Translations under genes and position numbers: made by a program
Part shown: piece after piece, positions 9,716 to 18,943 of the stretch
How the letters are laid out: every line of letters begins with the position of its first letter
Numbering within the stretch: position 1 is the first letter of the stretch
Source: Maribacter sp.
GTDB lineage: Bacteria > Bacteroidota > Bacteroidia > Flavobacteriales > Flavobacteriaceae
Length of the DNA stretch: 53,310 nucleotides
Assembly: GCA_020629415.1 (NCBI GenBank)
Contig: JAHDDL010000027.1
Coordinates: 1-53,310, forward strand
Reading direction: 5' to 3'
Notes under the pieces: model-generated
The model's database searches: none
What the model saw: only the letters and a program-made list of their open reading frames with translations
What the model was told of the DNA's origin: nothing

Positions 9716-12700
9716 TTAAACTTCTTTATCTTCCCCTTCGATCACCCGCTTTTTATTTCTCAAAGATCCAAGGTATTCTATAAGATCACGAAGTTCTCTT
9801 CTTGAAATCATTCTACCCATTGCAGGCATTGCCGACATGGAATTCTCTCTACTGGCAATTCTCATTAAAGGAACTCTTAAAGGCTCCGCTTCAGAAGTTC
9901 TTAGTAGTAATTCTTTGTCATTTTCCTCAATAAGAACACCCTGTACTTTTTGTCCGTCTTTCAAAGTAATGGTTACGGTGCCATAGCCTGGTGCCAAACG
10001 TACACTAGGTTCTATAAGCGCTTCTAGCAATTGTTGTCTGTTTAGGATTTTGCCAATATTGTCCAATTTTGGTCCAACCTCTCCACCAGAGCCATTTACT
10101 GAGTGGCAACGTACACATTGTGCCGTGGGGTTATTGTTGAATACAGATCTACCGGCCCACCAATTTCCGCCATACAATGTTTCTTGATAAGAATCGGCAG
10201 AATAACCCGCCTCCTTAAGTTTGTCTAATTGAGCTATTAGTTTGGGGTTTTCGGTTGCGTTTACAGATTCCATTAAATCTAATAATATACCCTGTTTAAG
10301 TTGGTCTTTACTGGCTTTGTTAATTAAACTAGATAGTAATGCATTGCTGTTTTCTACAGGTAGGTCACCTAAAACATTTAACATTCTCTGTTGTTCAGAT
10401 ATTGAGCCTCTTTTAAATATGGGATCTACAATACTAGGAAGTTTTTCTTTAGGTATATTTAATTGCGCCAATAGACCTACAGCTGCTGTTCTTACTTCTT
10501 CATTGCTGTCTTTCATACCAATGGACATGGCAGTTTCCATTTGTTCGAATTTTAATTGGCCTAAAGTGTTCAATACTGTAGCACGTACATCTGCAGATTT
10601 GTTCGATTTAAAGATAGCGTATAACTCATTGTTATAATCGGTAATACCTACTGCACTCAATGTCTTTGAAATACCAATTAAAATTTCTGGTTGGCGTTCA
10701 TTTAAAAATGAAGGGATATCTTTTCTGATCTTTTCTTCTAGTTGACCGTTTTGCCTAATTATTTCTCCTCTATATCTACCATCTACACGGTCTAAGAGAG
10801 AAGGATTGTTCCAAGTTCCCAAGGCGGCAAGAGCCTCACCACGTAAGTCGCTAGAAACGCTTTTTCGCTTTGCAAAATTGATAAGGAAATCTAGTTGTTC
10901 ATCACCACCAACGCGTAAAGCTGCATTGATCGCTCTTCTCAATAATGGTTCTGAGGTGAATTTCTCATTATTAAGTGTAGCTGCCAATGCCGGCAATGCA
11001 GCCTCTATAGAAAGATCATCGTTTATGGCACGAGCGGCTTCCGTTACTATATACTCATCTTTATCAGATAAAAATATTGAAATATTAGGGTCTTGTAATT
11101 TTCTCAAGACAAGAACTGCTGCAATACGCAAACTTCTGTTCTCATTATTGGCAAGCGCTACAATTGGTTCTGCTTTTCCTATTCTTGCAAGAGCCAATAC
11201 GGCAGCATGTCTTAGGTAAAGATCTTGATCATTATTTGCTTTGATCATTGCCAAAAGTGGTTCAATGGCGTTTTCATGTTTTAATCTTCCTAATGCTTGG
11301 GCAGCATAGAACTTAACCCGATCGTTCTGGTGGGTGGTCAGTGCTATTAAACTATCGGCAGCTTGCCCGTACCTTACATCACCAAGAACTTTTGCACTTT
11401 GCGCAACAATTTCAGGATCTTCGTCATTTAATAGATTTAATAAAGGTTGAGCATCATCAACATCTTTTGCTGCAATTTGCCCAATACCCCATATGGCGTG
11501 AATACGTGCAAATTGGTTTTCTTCTTCAGTTAAAGCCTTTTCTAAGGCTCTATATCCCCAAAAAGTTCTTTTGGCAAGTTCAAATTGTGCTTTTTGCCGA
11601 ATTCTCATATCATTATATGAGAGTAGTTTTATAAGATTATCAGTTTTGTCATCTTCATAATTATGGGTCATTAACCGTTGTGTTTCTAATCTTTCTTGTT
11701 CAAGATCATTGGTTTGGTCCGTAACGTCTAATTTCCATACTCTTCCGTAGTTTTTGGTTCCCCAACCATTTACCCAATCGGCAAGGTATAGTGCGCCATC
11801 TGGACCAAAATCAATACCTGTAGGCAATACTCCGGATAGGATGGATTCCTCACTCTTTAGTTCAAAAGAGGCACCTTTCGGTTTTAGATCAAAAGACCAA
11901 ATATGTGATCTGCTGGGGTCACCTACAAATTCTACTAAGAAAAATTTGTCCATCCACTTTTTGCCCAACGCGGTACCAGGGTTATAGATCATTCCCGTAG
12001 GTCCGTTATGAAAATTCTGAATAGGAGGTATGATATACGCGGCTTGATCATCCCAACGTGGGGTAAAGAGTTTTTCATCCATCCAAACATTATAGCTATT
12101 GTTCTTTGGGTCCGTATATTTACCATACTGCCAGTTGGCTCTCCACCCAGCATCTGAACCTTCTACGATATGAACCAGGCGTTCACTTTCACCCTTATGA
12201 TCACCGTCGTTATCAGAAGAAATAATATTTCCGTAGGCATCAAAAACAAACTCATGCGTATTGCGCAGACCGTGAGCAAAAACCTCAAAATTGCTACCAT
12301 CTGGGTTACTTCTTACAATTACCCCTTCATTTGGGTACTTATGGTTTTCTCCATCAACGGTAGTAATATTTGCACCAATATCACCAATGCCCCAATATAT
12401 TTTACCATCTGGACCTTCTATGGCACCGGACATACCGTGACCGCTAAACCCTATATGTACGGCAAAGCCCTCTGCAATACTGGTTTTTTCGTCTAAAATT
12501 TTATCGCCATTAGTATCTGTTAAGCGATACATACCTGGACCAATACCAACAAAAACATCATTATCACGTACTAAGAGTGCGCCTGCCACATCATTGATTT
12601 CATCACTAAAATCGTTCATGATCTGGGTAGAAATATCTGCAATACCATCATTGTCGGTATCTTGTAACATCCAAATTTCATCTTGTTCAACGGCAAGATC

Positions 12701-13144
12701 CTGCCAATCGTGAATGCTATCATTATTTAGGTCAGGTAACCATTCATTTTCCTTACTAAGTTCAGGAGCAAAAGTTTTATGAAGAAAAGCTCTTCTATCT
12801 TCCACAGATTCTAGGGAGATAGATTCTGTCATCCAATCTCTATGGCCCCTAATATCAAATTCTGAGTTTTTGGCTCTATTCGTACGTGTAATGTATACAT
12901 TGCCTTCATTGTCAATATCAAGTGCAATGGGATCTGGAGCTAAGGAATCAGAAGCCCAAAGACTTAGTTCTAGTCCGTCCGCAACTTCAGCAGTAATAGT
13001 TTCCCGGGCCAATTTGGCCATTTCAATAAGGTCGGTACTATCTTGTTGAATGGTTAATGGAATTTCAACGGGTTTTTTATTGAAACATGAAACACAAGAA
13101 GATAGGGCTATTATCCCCAAAAGGAATTTTCTTAAAAATGTCAT
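9716..13144 (-). CDS. Large lipoprotein dehydrogenase: beta-propeller, HEAT repeats, cytochrome c
   Basis: 1142 aa. A lipoprotein signal is visible (LSSC, Cys17). Residues about 50-480 form a glucose/sorbosone-dehydrogenase-like propeller with many Asp/Gly turns, the type labelled PVC-type or membrane-bound dehydrogenase. Residues about 500-950 are HEAT/PBS-lyase-like helical repeats, recognisable from recurrent AAxALGxLK patterns. The C-terminus is a mono-heme cytochrome c domain with CVRCH at 1010-1014 and a Met-rich AMPAM segment (about 1106-1110) as probable sixth ligand. Electrons from the oxidised substrate would pass to heme in the periplasm. Substrate is unknown; the divergent DUF1080 neighbour suggests sugars or glycosides. 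Confidence 0.88.
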   Translation of the reverse strand: MTFLRKFLLGIIALSSCVSCFNKKPVEIPLTIQQDSTDLIEMAKLARETITAEVADGLELSLWASDSLAPDPIALDIDNEGNVYITRTNRAKNSEFDIRGHRDWMTESISLESVEDRRAFLHKTFAPELSKENEWLPDLNNDSIHDWQDLAVEQDEIWMLQDTDNDGIADISTQIMNDFSDEINDVAGALLVRDNDVFVGIGPGMYRLTDTNGDKILDEKTSIAEGFAVHIGFSGHGMSGAIEGPDGKIYWGIGDIGANITTVDGENHKYPNEGVIVRSNPDGSNFEVFAHGLRNTHEFVFDAYGNIISSDNDGDHKGESERLVHIVEGSDAGWRANWQYGKYTDPKNNSYNVWMDEKLFTPRWDDQAAYIIPPIQNFHNGPTGMIYNPGTALGKKWMDKFFLVEFVGDPSRSHIWSFDLKPKGASFELKSEESILSGVLPTGIDFGPDGALYLADWVNGWGTKNYGRVWKLDVTDQTNDLEQERLETQRLMTHNYEDDKTDNLIKLLSYNDMRIRQKAQFELAKRTFWGYRALEKALTEEENQFARIHAIWGIGQIAAKDVDDAQPLLNLLNDEDPEIVAQSAKVLGDVRYGQAADSLIALTTHQNDRVKFYAAQALGRLKHENAIEPLLAMIKANNDQDLYLRHAAVLALARIGKAEPIVALANNENRSLRIAAVLVLRKLQDPNISIFLSDKDEYIVTEAARAINDDLSIEAALPALAATLNNEKFTSEPLLRRAINAALRVGGDEQLDFLINFAKRKSVSSDLRGEALAALGTWNNPSLLDRVDGRYRGEIIRQNGQLEEKIRKDIPSFLNERQPEILIGISKTLSAVGITDYNNELYAIFKSNKSADVRATVLNTLGQLKFEQMETAMSIGMKDSNEEVRTAAVGLLAQLNIPKEKLPSIVDPIFKRGSISEQQRMLNVLGDLPVENSNALLSSLINKASKDQLKQGILLDLMESVNATENPKLIAQLDKLKEAGYSADSYQETLYGGNWWAGRSVFNNNPTAQCVRCHSVNGSGGEVGPKLDNIGKILNRQQLLEALIEPSVRLAPGYGTVTITLKDGQKVQGVLIEENDKELLLRTSEAEPLRVPLMRIASRENSMSAMPAMGRMISRRELRDLIEYLGSLRNKKRVIEGEDKEV

Positions 13145-13308
13145 TGTTGTTTGGTTGAATTGAAACTTAAATGTAGCGAATAATGGAGATAATTAGGTGA
13201 GAAATTGAATAGTTGTTAAGTTATTAACCATATATGATATAGATTAATCAATTTGAAATATAGACGACATTTAAATTCGTGTGATGAAAGTCTAATTAAA
13301 AGTTCTGC

Positions 13309-13316
13309 TATATTTG
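13309..13316 (+). promoter_or_regulatory. Candidate -7 element for the DUF1080 gene
   Basis: TATATTTG, exact match to TANNTTTG. Predicted transcription start near 13322 gives a leader of about 18 nt to the ATG at 13340. The element lies inside the longer possible reading frame, so it argues for the internal start. No -33 TTG is seen. Confidence 0.5.
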
Positions 13317-13339
13317 ATTTTTATAAAACTAACAATGAT

Positions 13340-14275
13340 ATGAATACTATTAAAACAGCTGTATTTGCCTTACTGATGACTATCGGTTTAACACTTGTAC
13401 AAGCGCAAGAAGGTCATCCTTTAGAGGGGAAATGGAATTTGACAATTGACCAAGAAGGAAAGAAACTACCTTCATGGTTAGAAATTAGGCACTCAGGTAC
13501 CAAAACCTTGATCGGAAGATTTACATATGCTTTTGGTAGCGCAAGACCTGTAGCCGAAATTGAAAAGCACGGAGAATTATTTTCTTTTATGATACCGCCG
13601 CAATGGGAGCCGGGAGCTGCCAATATGGAATTTGAAGGAAAAATAGTAGGAGAAGGGCTAGAAGGAACCATGATATATTCAGATGGTAAAACATATAATT
13701 GGACAGCAATAAAATCACCAAAACTTCCATATTATGAAAATGCAAAGGAAGGGAAGACCATAAAACTTTTTAATGGAAAGAACTTAAATGGATGGGAGAT
13801 GAAACCAGGCAATCAATGGGCGGTGTTAGATGGTATATTGACCAGTTCTAAACCTGGAGTCAATTTAGTATCTCAAGAAAAATTTAAGGATTTTAAATTG
13901 CATGCAGAATTTAGGTATCCTGAAAATAGTAATAGCGGACTTTATTTAAGAGGGCGTTATGAAGTGCAAATAGCTGATAACATTGGGTTGGAACCTTCTT
14001 CAATTTATTTTGGTGGAATCTATGGATTGTTGACCCCAAATGAAAATGCAGCTAAGAAAGCGGGCGAGTGGCAAACCTATGATATTACGCTAATAGGTAG
14101 AAGAGTAACCATTGTAGCCAACGGAAAAACTGTTATTGGCAATCAAAATATAGATGCTATGACCGGTGGAGCTTTAGATAATAATGAAGCAGAGGCCGGA
14201 CCTATAATGATACAGGGCGATCACGGACCTGTAGAATTTAGAAAATTGGAAATAGTTCCTTTAACCAAGGGATAA
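13340..14275 (+). CDS. Secreted DUF1080 (3-keto-glycoside hydrolase-like) protein
   Basis: 311 aa from the chosen start. An in-frame ATG at 13253 would add 29 polar residues before a clear signal peptide (MNTIKTAVFALLMTIG, cleavage after VQAQ), so 13340 is preferred. After the signal come a beta-rich domain of about 100 residues, beginning with LEGKWNLTID, and then a DUF1080 domain (about 120-310) with the family's LFNGKNLNGWEM, NSGLYLRGRYEVQI and GEWQTYDI segments. DUF1080 folds like a concanavalin-type lectin, and family members are reported to hydrolyse 3-keto-glycosides. The gene is divergent from the cytochrome-linked dehydrogenase, consistent with an oxidise-then-cleave pathway (inference). 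Confidence 0.85.
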   Translation: MNTIKTAVFALLMTIGLTLVQAQEGHPLEGKWNLTIDQEGKKLPSWLEIRHSGTKTLIGRFTYAFGSARPVAEIEKHGELFSFMIPPQWEPGAANMEFEGKIVGEGLEGTMIYSDGKTYNWTAIKSPKLPYYENAKEGKTIKLFNGKNLNGWEMKPGNQWAVLDGILTSSKPGVNLVSQEKFKDFKLHAEFRYPENSNSGLYLRGRYEVQIADNIGLEPSSIYFGGIYGLLTPNENAAKKAGEWQTYDITLIGRRVTIVANGKTVIGNQNIDAMTGGALDNNEAEAGPIMIQGDHGPVEFRKLEIVPLTKG

Positions 14276-14298
14276 TTTCAAATTAATATCGGACAATA

Positions 14299-14328
14299 TA
14301 AAAAGCCTCTATTTATAGAGGCTTTTTA
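14299..14328. terminator. Bidirectional terminator between DUF1080 and DUF2007 genes
   Basis: Hairpin with a 12-bp stem (AAAAGCCTCTAT, 14301-14312, and its complement, 14315-14326) and a 2-nt centre, with A-tract and T-tract on the two sides. Serves both convergent genes. Confidence 0.88.
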
Positions 14329-14333
14329 TATAA

Positions 14334-14555
14334 TCAACTATTAAGTTCTGTAATTATGGCCAAAGCTTTTTCTTCTTCATCTTTATTAATGTAGATTTCA
14401 ACGAGATCGGGCAATGGTGATCCAAAGCCTGCCAAACGTGCAGATTCCTTTTCATCTTTTAGTATAGGTGAAATGTTATTCTCTATTAATGCTAGTTCTA
14501 TCCGTTTTGCTTCAATAGAATTGCCACCAAATATTTTTATATAATTTTTGTCCAT
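14334..14555 (-). CDS. DUF2007 family small protein
   Basis: 73 aa, soluble. The pattern IFGGNSIEAKRIELALIENN, then a D-rich turn and VEIYINKDEEEKALAII, fits the DUF2007 (putative signal-transducing protein) family, a ferredoxin-like small fold. Length is normal. Function is unknown. It sits between a bidirectional terminator and the histidine kinase gene, 65 bp away on the same strand, so it could be transcribed with that kinase. Confidence 0.75.
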   Translation of the reverse strand: MDKNYIKIFGGNSIEAKRIELALIENNISPILKDEKESARLAGFGSPLPDLVEIYINKDEEEKALAIITELNS

Positions 14556-14620
14556 AGTTCCATAATTGAATTGTTTTAAAAATACAAATAATGTTTACTT
14601 CGAATTTTTGAAGTATTCTT

Positions 14621-16012
14621 TTAATTGAGCCCGGTAGGCTGTTTTTCATTCTGCTTAAGTTCTAAAGAATTGGTGTTAATCGTAAAATAAAAAGTACTAC
14701 CATTATTTTCTTCTGACTCTACCCATATTTCACCTAGGTGATGGTCCACTATTTTTTTGCTGCCGTATAGACCAATACCCGATCCCTCAAATTTAGATTG
14801 ATTGTGTAGTTTATGAAAAGCATTAAAGATTTTAGCTTGTTGCTCTTTAGGTATTCCTATACCATTATCGGTAACGCTAAAGAGATATTCGTTTTCCTTT
14901 TTTTCAGAAGCTATGGTAATTATTGGATCTGTGCCAGTGTTCCTGAATTTTAATGCATTATGGATCAAGTTTTGAAAAAGCATACCTATATCATTAGGTC
15001 TTACGGTGATTATAGGTAATTCGCCAATGGTAATCGTGGTATTCGTTTCTTTAATTATTTCTGAAAAATCATCTACCACAAGGCGTACCACTTTAGAAAT
15101 GTCTACGCTTTCCATTTCGCTAGAATTACCGATTTCGGCATATTTTAAAAGTCCCTCCACCAAATTTGTCAATCTGGTAGAACTACTTTGTAAATGCTTT
15201 AAATAGCTGTTGAAATTTGTATAATTAGAAGTGGCATGTTGTTTTTCCAATTCTTTGGCAATAACATTTATATTATTGAGCGGTCCCCTTAAATCATGTG
15301 TGACTATAAAAGTAAATTCCTCTATATGTGTATTTTTTAATTCCAGTTCATTGTTCAAAACGGCTAATTTACTGTTTTGAAGTTTTAGATCATTTTGGGC
15401 TTTCTTTAAATTCAATTCGCTTTCTTTTAGAGCTTCCAAATGATTTTCTAAATCTGTAGTGTATGTTCTTGTTTTGTTTTGATCGTACATTCTAAAGGTT
15501 AGCGAGAGCCAGCCCAAACAAGCCAAAAAAGCAAAAATTTCATCAAAAGGTACATCTATGGTACCTAAAATTGGTCCATAAATAGAAATATAAACTGTGG
15601 GTACAATGAATGCTAGAATATCAAAGGCGATGATGGCATTGCGTAATTTGGGGTTTCTCCTAAAGCCTATAAAAGCTAAAAAACCCATTGTCGCAAATGC
15701 CACTGCTTGACCAAAAAAGCCACCTATCAAAAAAATAAGGGTCATGAACATCACTGGAGGAAACAATGTCATGTAAATTCTGGTTGCACGATGACGTTTT
15801 AAGCGGTTTAGTAAAAAGCCTATTGCAAAACCAATAGCTACTATACCTGCTAGAATCTGTTCGGTAGCAGAATGAAATACAAGCGTATAAATGAATACGA
15901 CAAAGGTGAAAACAGTGGACACAATGGTTATAAGACCAAATTCGTCTAAAAAGTTTCTGCTTTTGATATTGTTATTTTCTGATGTCGAATTAAGTTTAGA
16001 CAAGCTATTCAA
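14621..16012 (-). CDS. Membrane sensor histidine kinase
   Basis: 463 aa. About six transmembrane helices occupy residues 26-173 (near 26-46, 52-70, 80-98, 103-117, 127-147 and 157-173). A coiled coil follows (about 180-232). The HisKA dimerisation domain has the phospho-acceptor His239 in THDLRGP. The ATP-binding domain has the N box (NLIHNALKFRN), G1 (DNGIGIP) and G2 (GSGIGLYG). There is no periplasmic sensor domain, so the signal is probably sensed in or near the membrane. No response regulator gene lies nearby, making it an orphan kinase whose partner cannot be named. Confidence 0.93.
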   Translation of the reverse strand: MNSLSKLNSTSENNNIKSRNFLDEFGLITIVSTVFTFVVFIYTLVFHSATEQILAGIVAIGFAIGFLLNRLKRHRATRIYMTLFPPVMFMTLIFLIGGFFGQAVAFATMGFLAFIGFRRNPKLRNAIIAFDILAFIVPTVYISIYGPILGTIDVPFDEIFAFLACLGWLSLTFRMYDQNKTRTYTTDLENHLEALKESELNLKKAQNDLKLQNSKLAVLNNELELKNTHIEEFTFIVTHDLRGPLNNINVIAKELEKQHATSNYTNFNSYLKHLQSSSTRLTNLVEGLLKYAEIGNSSEMESVDISKVVRLVVDDFSEIIKETNTTITIGELPIITVRPNDIGMLFQNLIHNALKFRNTGTDPIITIASEKKENEYLFSVTDNGIGIPKEQQAKIFNAFHKLHNQSKFEGSGIGLYGSKKIVDHHLGEIWVESEENNGSTFYFTINTNSLELKQNEKQPTGLN

Positions 16013-16248
16013 GTTAGTGTATAGTGACTTTTTTAATTTATTGTATGTATGTTCTATATAATTTTAAAACTACACCTAAAAATAAATATTTTGTTATTTA
16101 CGTTAAATCTGAATTAAAAAATATGTTTAACTGGGGGGAGATGTTTTAGTGTCAGATTTTACTTAAATATAAGAAAGTGATAGCATTATTAGCTGAAAAA
16201 AACTCCTTTTTAGTACATTTTTAGTGATCACTTTTAATGTAAAACGTT

Positions 16249-16962
16249 TTAAAAAGTCATAGGAACTTCCATAAAAAGTAGCTTGGATTCTTTGTGTACT
16301 TTGAAATTAAACGTTGTGGTTTCCCAAATTCCAAATCCGTCACGTTTATTAAGTATTTCATTTGCTATTTCTACTTCACCTTCTAAGACAAATATGTATA
16401 CTCCGTTCTTTTTGTCCTTTAATTGATATGAGTCTGTTTTTCCAGATTCATAGTCGCCAAGATAAAACCATGCGTTTTGATGGATCCATACACCGGCATC
16501 ATCTGGGCTGGGAGAAAGTATTTGATATTGACTATTTTTTGTTGCAAGATCCTTAATTGATATTTGATCATATCTAGGGGTAACTTCTTCTTTATTTGGA
16601 ATGATCCATATCTGTAAAAATTTGACCTCTTTATCTTGGTTCTTATTATACTCGCTATGCGCTACACCTGTTCCTGCACTCATTACCTGCACATCTCCAG
16701 ATTTTATAACTGTAGAATTTCCCAAATCATCCATATGTTGAAGGTCTCCTTCTAATGGTATAGATATGATTTCCATATTTTTATGTGGGTGAGTTCCAAA
16801 CCCACGGCCAGCAGCTACCGTATCATCATTTAGAACACGTAGCGCCCCAAAGTTCATACGATTGGGGTCATAGTAATTTCCAAAACTAAAACTGTGGTAA
16901 GAATTTAACCAACCGTGATCTGCATGTCCTCTAGAGTTAGATTTATGTTTTATAATTTTCAT
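16249..16962 (-). CDS. Pirin family bicupin protein
   Basis: 237 aa, matching the usual pirin/YhhW length. The N-terminal cupin has the four metal ligands expected for the family: His58 and His60 in THPHKNME, His102 and Glu104 in VAHSEYN. A second cupin lacks such a set, as is normal. Bacterial pirins include quercetin dioxygenases and redox or stress regulators; the natural substrate is unknown. The gene is monocistronic, with a -7 element match upstream. Confidence 0.9.
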   Translation of the reverse strand: MKIIKHKSNSRGHADHGWLNSYHSFSFGNYYDPNRMNFGALRVLNDDTVAAGRGFGTHPHKNMEIISIPLEGDLQHMDDLGNSTVIKSGDVQVMSAGTGVAHSEYNKNQDKEVKFLQIWIIPNKEEVTPRYDQISIKDLATKNSQYQILSPSPDDAGVWIHQNAWFYLGDYESGKTDSYQLKDKKNGVYIFVLEGEVEIANEILNKRDGFGIWETTTFNFKVHKESKLLFMEVPMTF

Positions 16963-17012
16963 TCTGCTATTTTTTGATGGTGATTTAGTCGTAGTTTGGT
17001 ATTAAACATTAC

Positions 17013-17020
17013 CAAAGCTA
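17013..17020 (-). promoter_or_regulatory. Candidate -7 element for the pirin gene
   Basis: Reads TAGCTTTG on the minus strand, an exact TANNTTTG match 50 bp upstream of the pirin start. No -33 TTG at the usual distance. Confidence 0.42.
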
Positions 17021-17130
17021 ATACCTATTATAGTATAAAGGTTAAGTGATTTTTTTACAACTTCCAAATTAAGGCTTGCATACTTTTCATTGAATAAAAA
17101 CGTTATTCACAAAAAAAATCCCTCGGTATT

Positions 17131-17601
17131 ATGAAATATTTTATTACTATATTACTGTTGTTTTTTTTGATCAATATATATGCGCAAGATAGCGCAGATG
17201 CCGTTAAACACTTGGGCGCTGGTATAGTAATTGGAGGCGTTGGCGGTTACACGGCACATAAACTATCTAATGGAGATAGGGCATGGACCTGGGCAGGTGC
17301 GGTAGGTAGTGCTTTTGCGGCAGGTTTGGCAAAAGAAGCTATTTATGATTCTTCTAGAGGAGGTGTTTGGGAAACAAGAGACGTAGTATTTACCACACTG
17401 GGCGGAGTTATATCTGCTTTAGCCTTAGAAGTTTTTACTGGTAACGGAGGTAGTGGTAGAGGTAGAAACAGAAGAGGTAAAAGCTGTGGTTGCCTTGTGG
17501 TGCAAGTAGACCACTTAAATCAAATTCAGCTACCCGCTTTTGTTGAAAATGGAACGGGTGATATTACTTCGGAATTACAGGCGGTGTATCTTCTTAAGTA
17601 G
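17131..17601 (+). CDS. Small exported YfiM/DUF2279-like protein
   Basis: 156 aa. A signal peptide (residues 1-18, ending IYA) is followed by DSADAVKHLGAGIVIGGVGG, a Gly-rich helix, then GLAKEAIYDSS. The pairing of a D-x3-KHxxxG segment with a KExxYD segment is typical of the YfiM/DUF2279 and VanZ-like group of small envelope proteins. The C-terminal tail is unusual: a Gly/Arg-rich stretch (about 108-120), a Cys-Gly-Cys and a polar end. Function unknown. The stop codon is 1 nt from the stop of the convergent DUF58 gene. Confidence 0.65.
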   Translation: MKYFITILLLFFLINIYAQDSADAVKHLGAGIVIGGVGGYTAHKLSNGDRAWTWAGAVGSAFAAGLAKEAIYDSSRGGVWETRDVVFTTLGGVISALALEVFTGNGGSGRGRNRRGKSCGCLVVQVDHLNQIQLPAFVENGTGDITSELQAVYLLK

Positions 17602-17602
17602 T

Positions 17603-18937
17603 TTATAGAAGTCCCTTCGCTTTGATCTCCAGGTATTTGTTAATGGTATTAATGGTCAAATTTTCAGGTTTGGTCAAAATAGTCTGTATACCATACTTTC
17701 TTAGTTCATTGACTACTAATTGTTTTTCGTAGATGAATTTTTCTGCAATAGCCTGTTCATAGACTTCCAAGGTATTTTTTGGGCTCTCTTGTGCGTAAGA
17801 GAAGAGCTCCGTATTTTCAAAGAAAATAACGACCAATAAATGTTGTTTTGCTATAGCCTGCAAATAAGGTAGTTGGCGGTGCAACGCATCTAAGGTTTCA
17901 AAATTGGTATACAATAGTAAAAGACTGCGTTGAGGTAAATGTCTTTTTACATCAATATATAATCTACTAAAATCACTTTCTACAAAATTGGTCTTTAGGT
18001 TATAAAGGGTTTCAAGAATAAGGTTCATTTGAGAACTTCTACGTTCTGCAACCACCCTGTTCTCTATTTTATTGCTAAAAGAAAACATACCTGCCTTATC
18101 GTTTTTTTTCAAAGCAATATTACTGATGACCAATGTTGCATTTATGGCGTAATCTAATAAGCTAAGAGATTTAAAGGGCATTTTCATCACCCTTCCTTTA
18201 TCGATAATTGAATATATGGGCTGTGATTTCTCATCTTGAAATTGGTTGACCATCAATTGACCTCTTTTGGCGGTCGCTTTCCAATTTATATTTCTAATAT
18301 CATCACCCTGTACGTAATCTTTAATCTGTTCAAACTCCATCGTATGCCCAATACGTCTTATTTTTTTAATTCCAAACTCCAGTAAGCGATTGCTAAAAGC
18401 TAAAAGGTCATATTTGCGAAGTTGCAAAAACGATGGGTATACAGGTACTTCTTTACCCTGATCAAACGTATATTTTTTAGCTAAAAAACCAATAGGTGAA
18501 GTAGCAAATACGTTTAAGTTGCCAAAGCTATATACACCTCGTTCAACGGGTCTAACAGTATAGGAATAGAACTTTTGTTCTCCGGATTTTAATATGCTAT
18601 GGAAATTAAAATCTCGCTTTTGAAATTGAAACGGAAGCTCATCTATTATATTAACGCTACTAGAGAAAAGGTACTGATTGGTAACCTTTATTTCTATTTT
18701 GTTTTCATCTCCGTTAGAGAGTTTATCAGGTACTATTCTGTCGGCAATGACACTTCCTTTTGATAAAAATAAAAGTATGATATCTACAATTGTAAACGCC
18801 AAGAACAAGTAAAAAAGTAATTTGGCGATAAATAGGATATTCTCAAAAATATAGGATAGCAAAAAGCAAAGGATAATTCCTGTTAATACCAGAAAAAACC
18901 TTTTTTTAAGAAATATATTTTTGAATATGTTTTTCAC
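17603..18937 (-). CDS. DUF58 domain membrane-anchored protein
   Basis: 444 aa. Two N-terminal membrane helices (about 15-31 and 33-57) precede a beta-sandwich region and the DUF58 core, recognised by EFEQIKDYVQGDDIRNINWK with the conserved Gly-Asp and Asn-Trp-Lys. DUF58 proteins have a von Willebrand A-like fold and accompany MoxR ATPases. Last gene of the minus-strand operon that begins at 23765, 6 bp after the MoxR gene. Probable role: substrate or adaptor of the MoxR ATPase in envelope maturation (inference). Confidence 0.9.
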   Translation of the reverse strand: MKNIFKNIFLKKRFFLVLTGIILCFLLSYIFENILFIAKLLFYLFLAFTIVDIILLFLSKGSVIADRIVPDKLSNGDENKIEIKVTNQYLFSSSVNIIDELPFQFQKRDFNFHSILKSGEQKFYSYTVRPVERGVYSFGNLNVFATSPIGFLAKKYTFDQGKEVPVYPSFLQLRKYDLLAFSNRLLEFGIKKIRRIGHTMEFEQIKDYVQGDDIRNINWKATAKRGQLMVNQFQDEKSQPIYSIIDKGRVMKMPFKSLSLLDYAINATLVISNIALKKNDKAGMFSFSNKIENRVVAERRSSQMNLILETLYNLKTNFVESDFSRLYIDVKRHLPQRSLLLLYTNFETLDALHRQLPYLQAIAKQHLLVVIFFENTELFSYAQESPKNTLEVYEQAIAEKFIYEKQLVVNELRKYGIQTILTKPENLTINTINKYLEIKAKGLL

Positions 18938-18943
18938 AATTGT

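Noticed and set aside
13253..13339. Longer DUF1080 protein start at 13253
   Set aside because: It would place 29 polar residues before the signal peptide and include the probable promoter -7 box.
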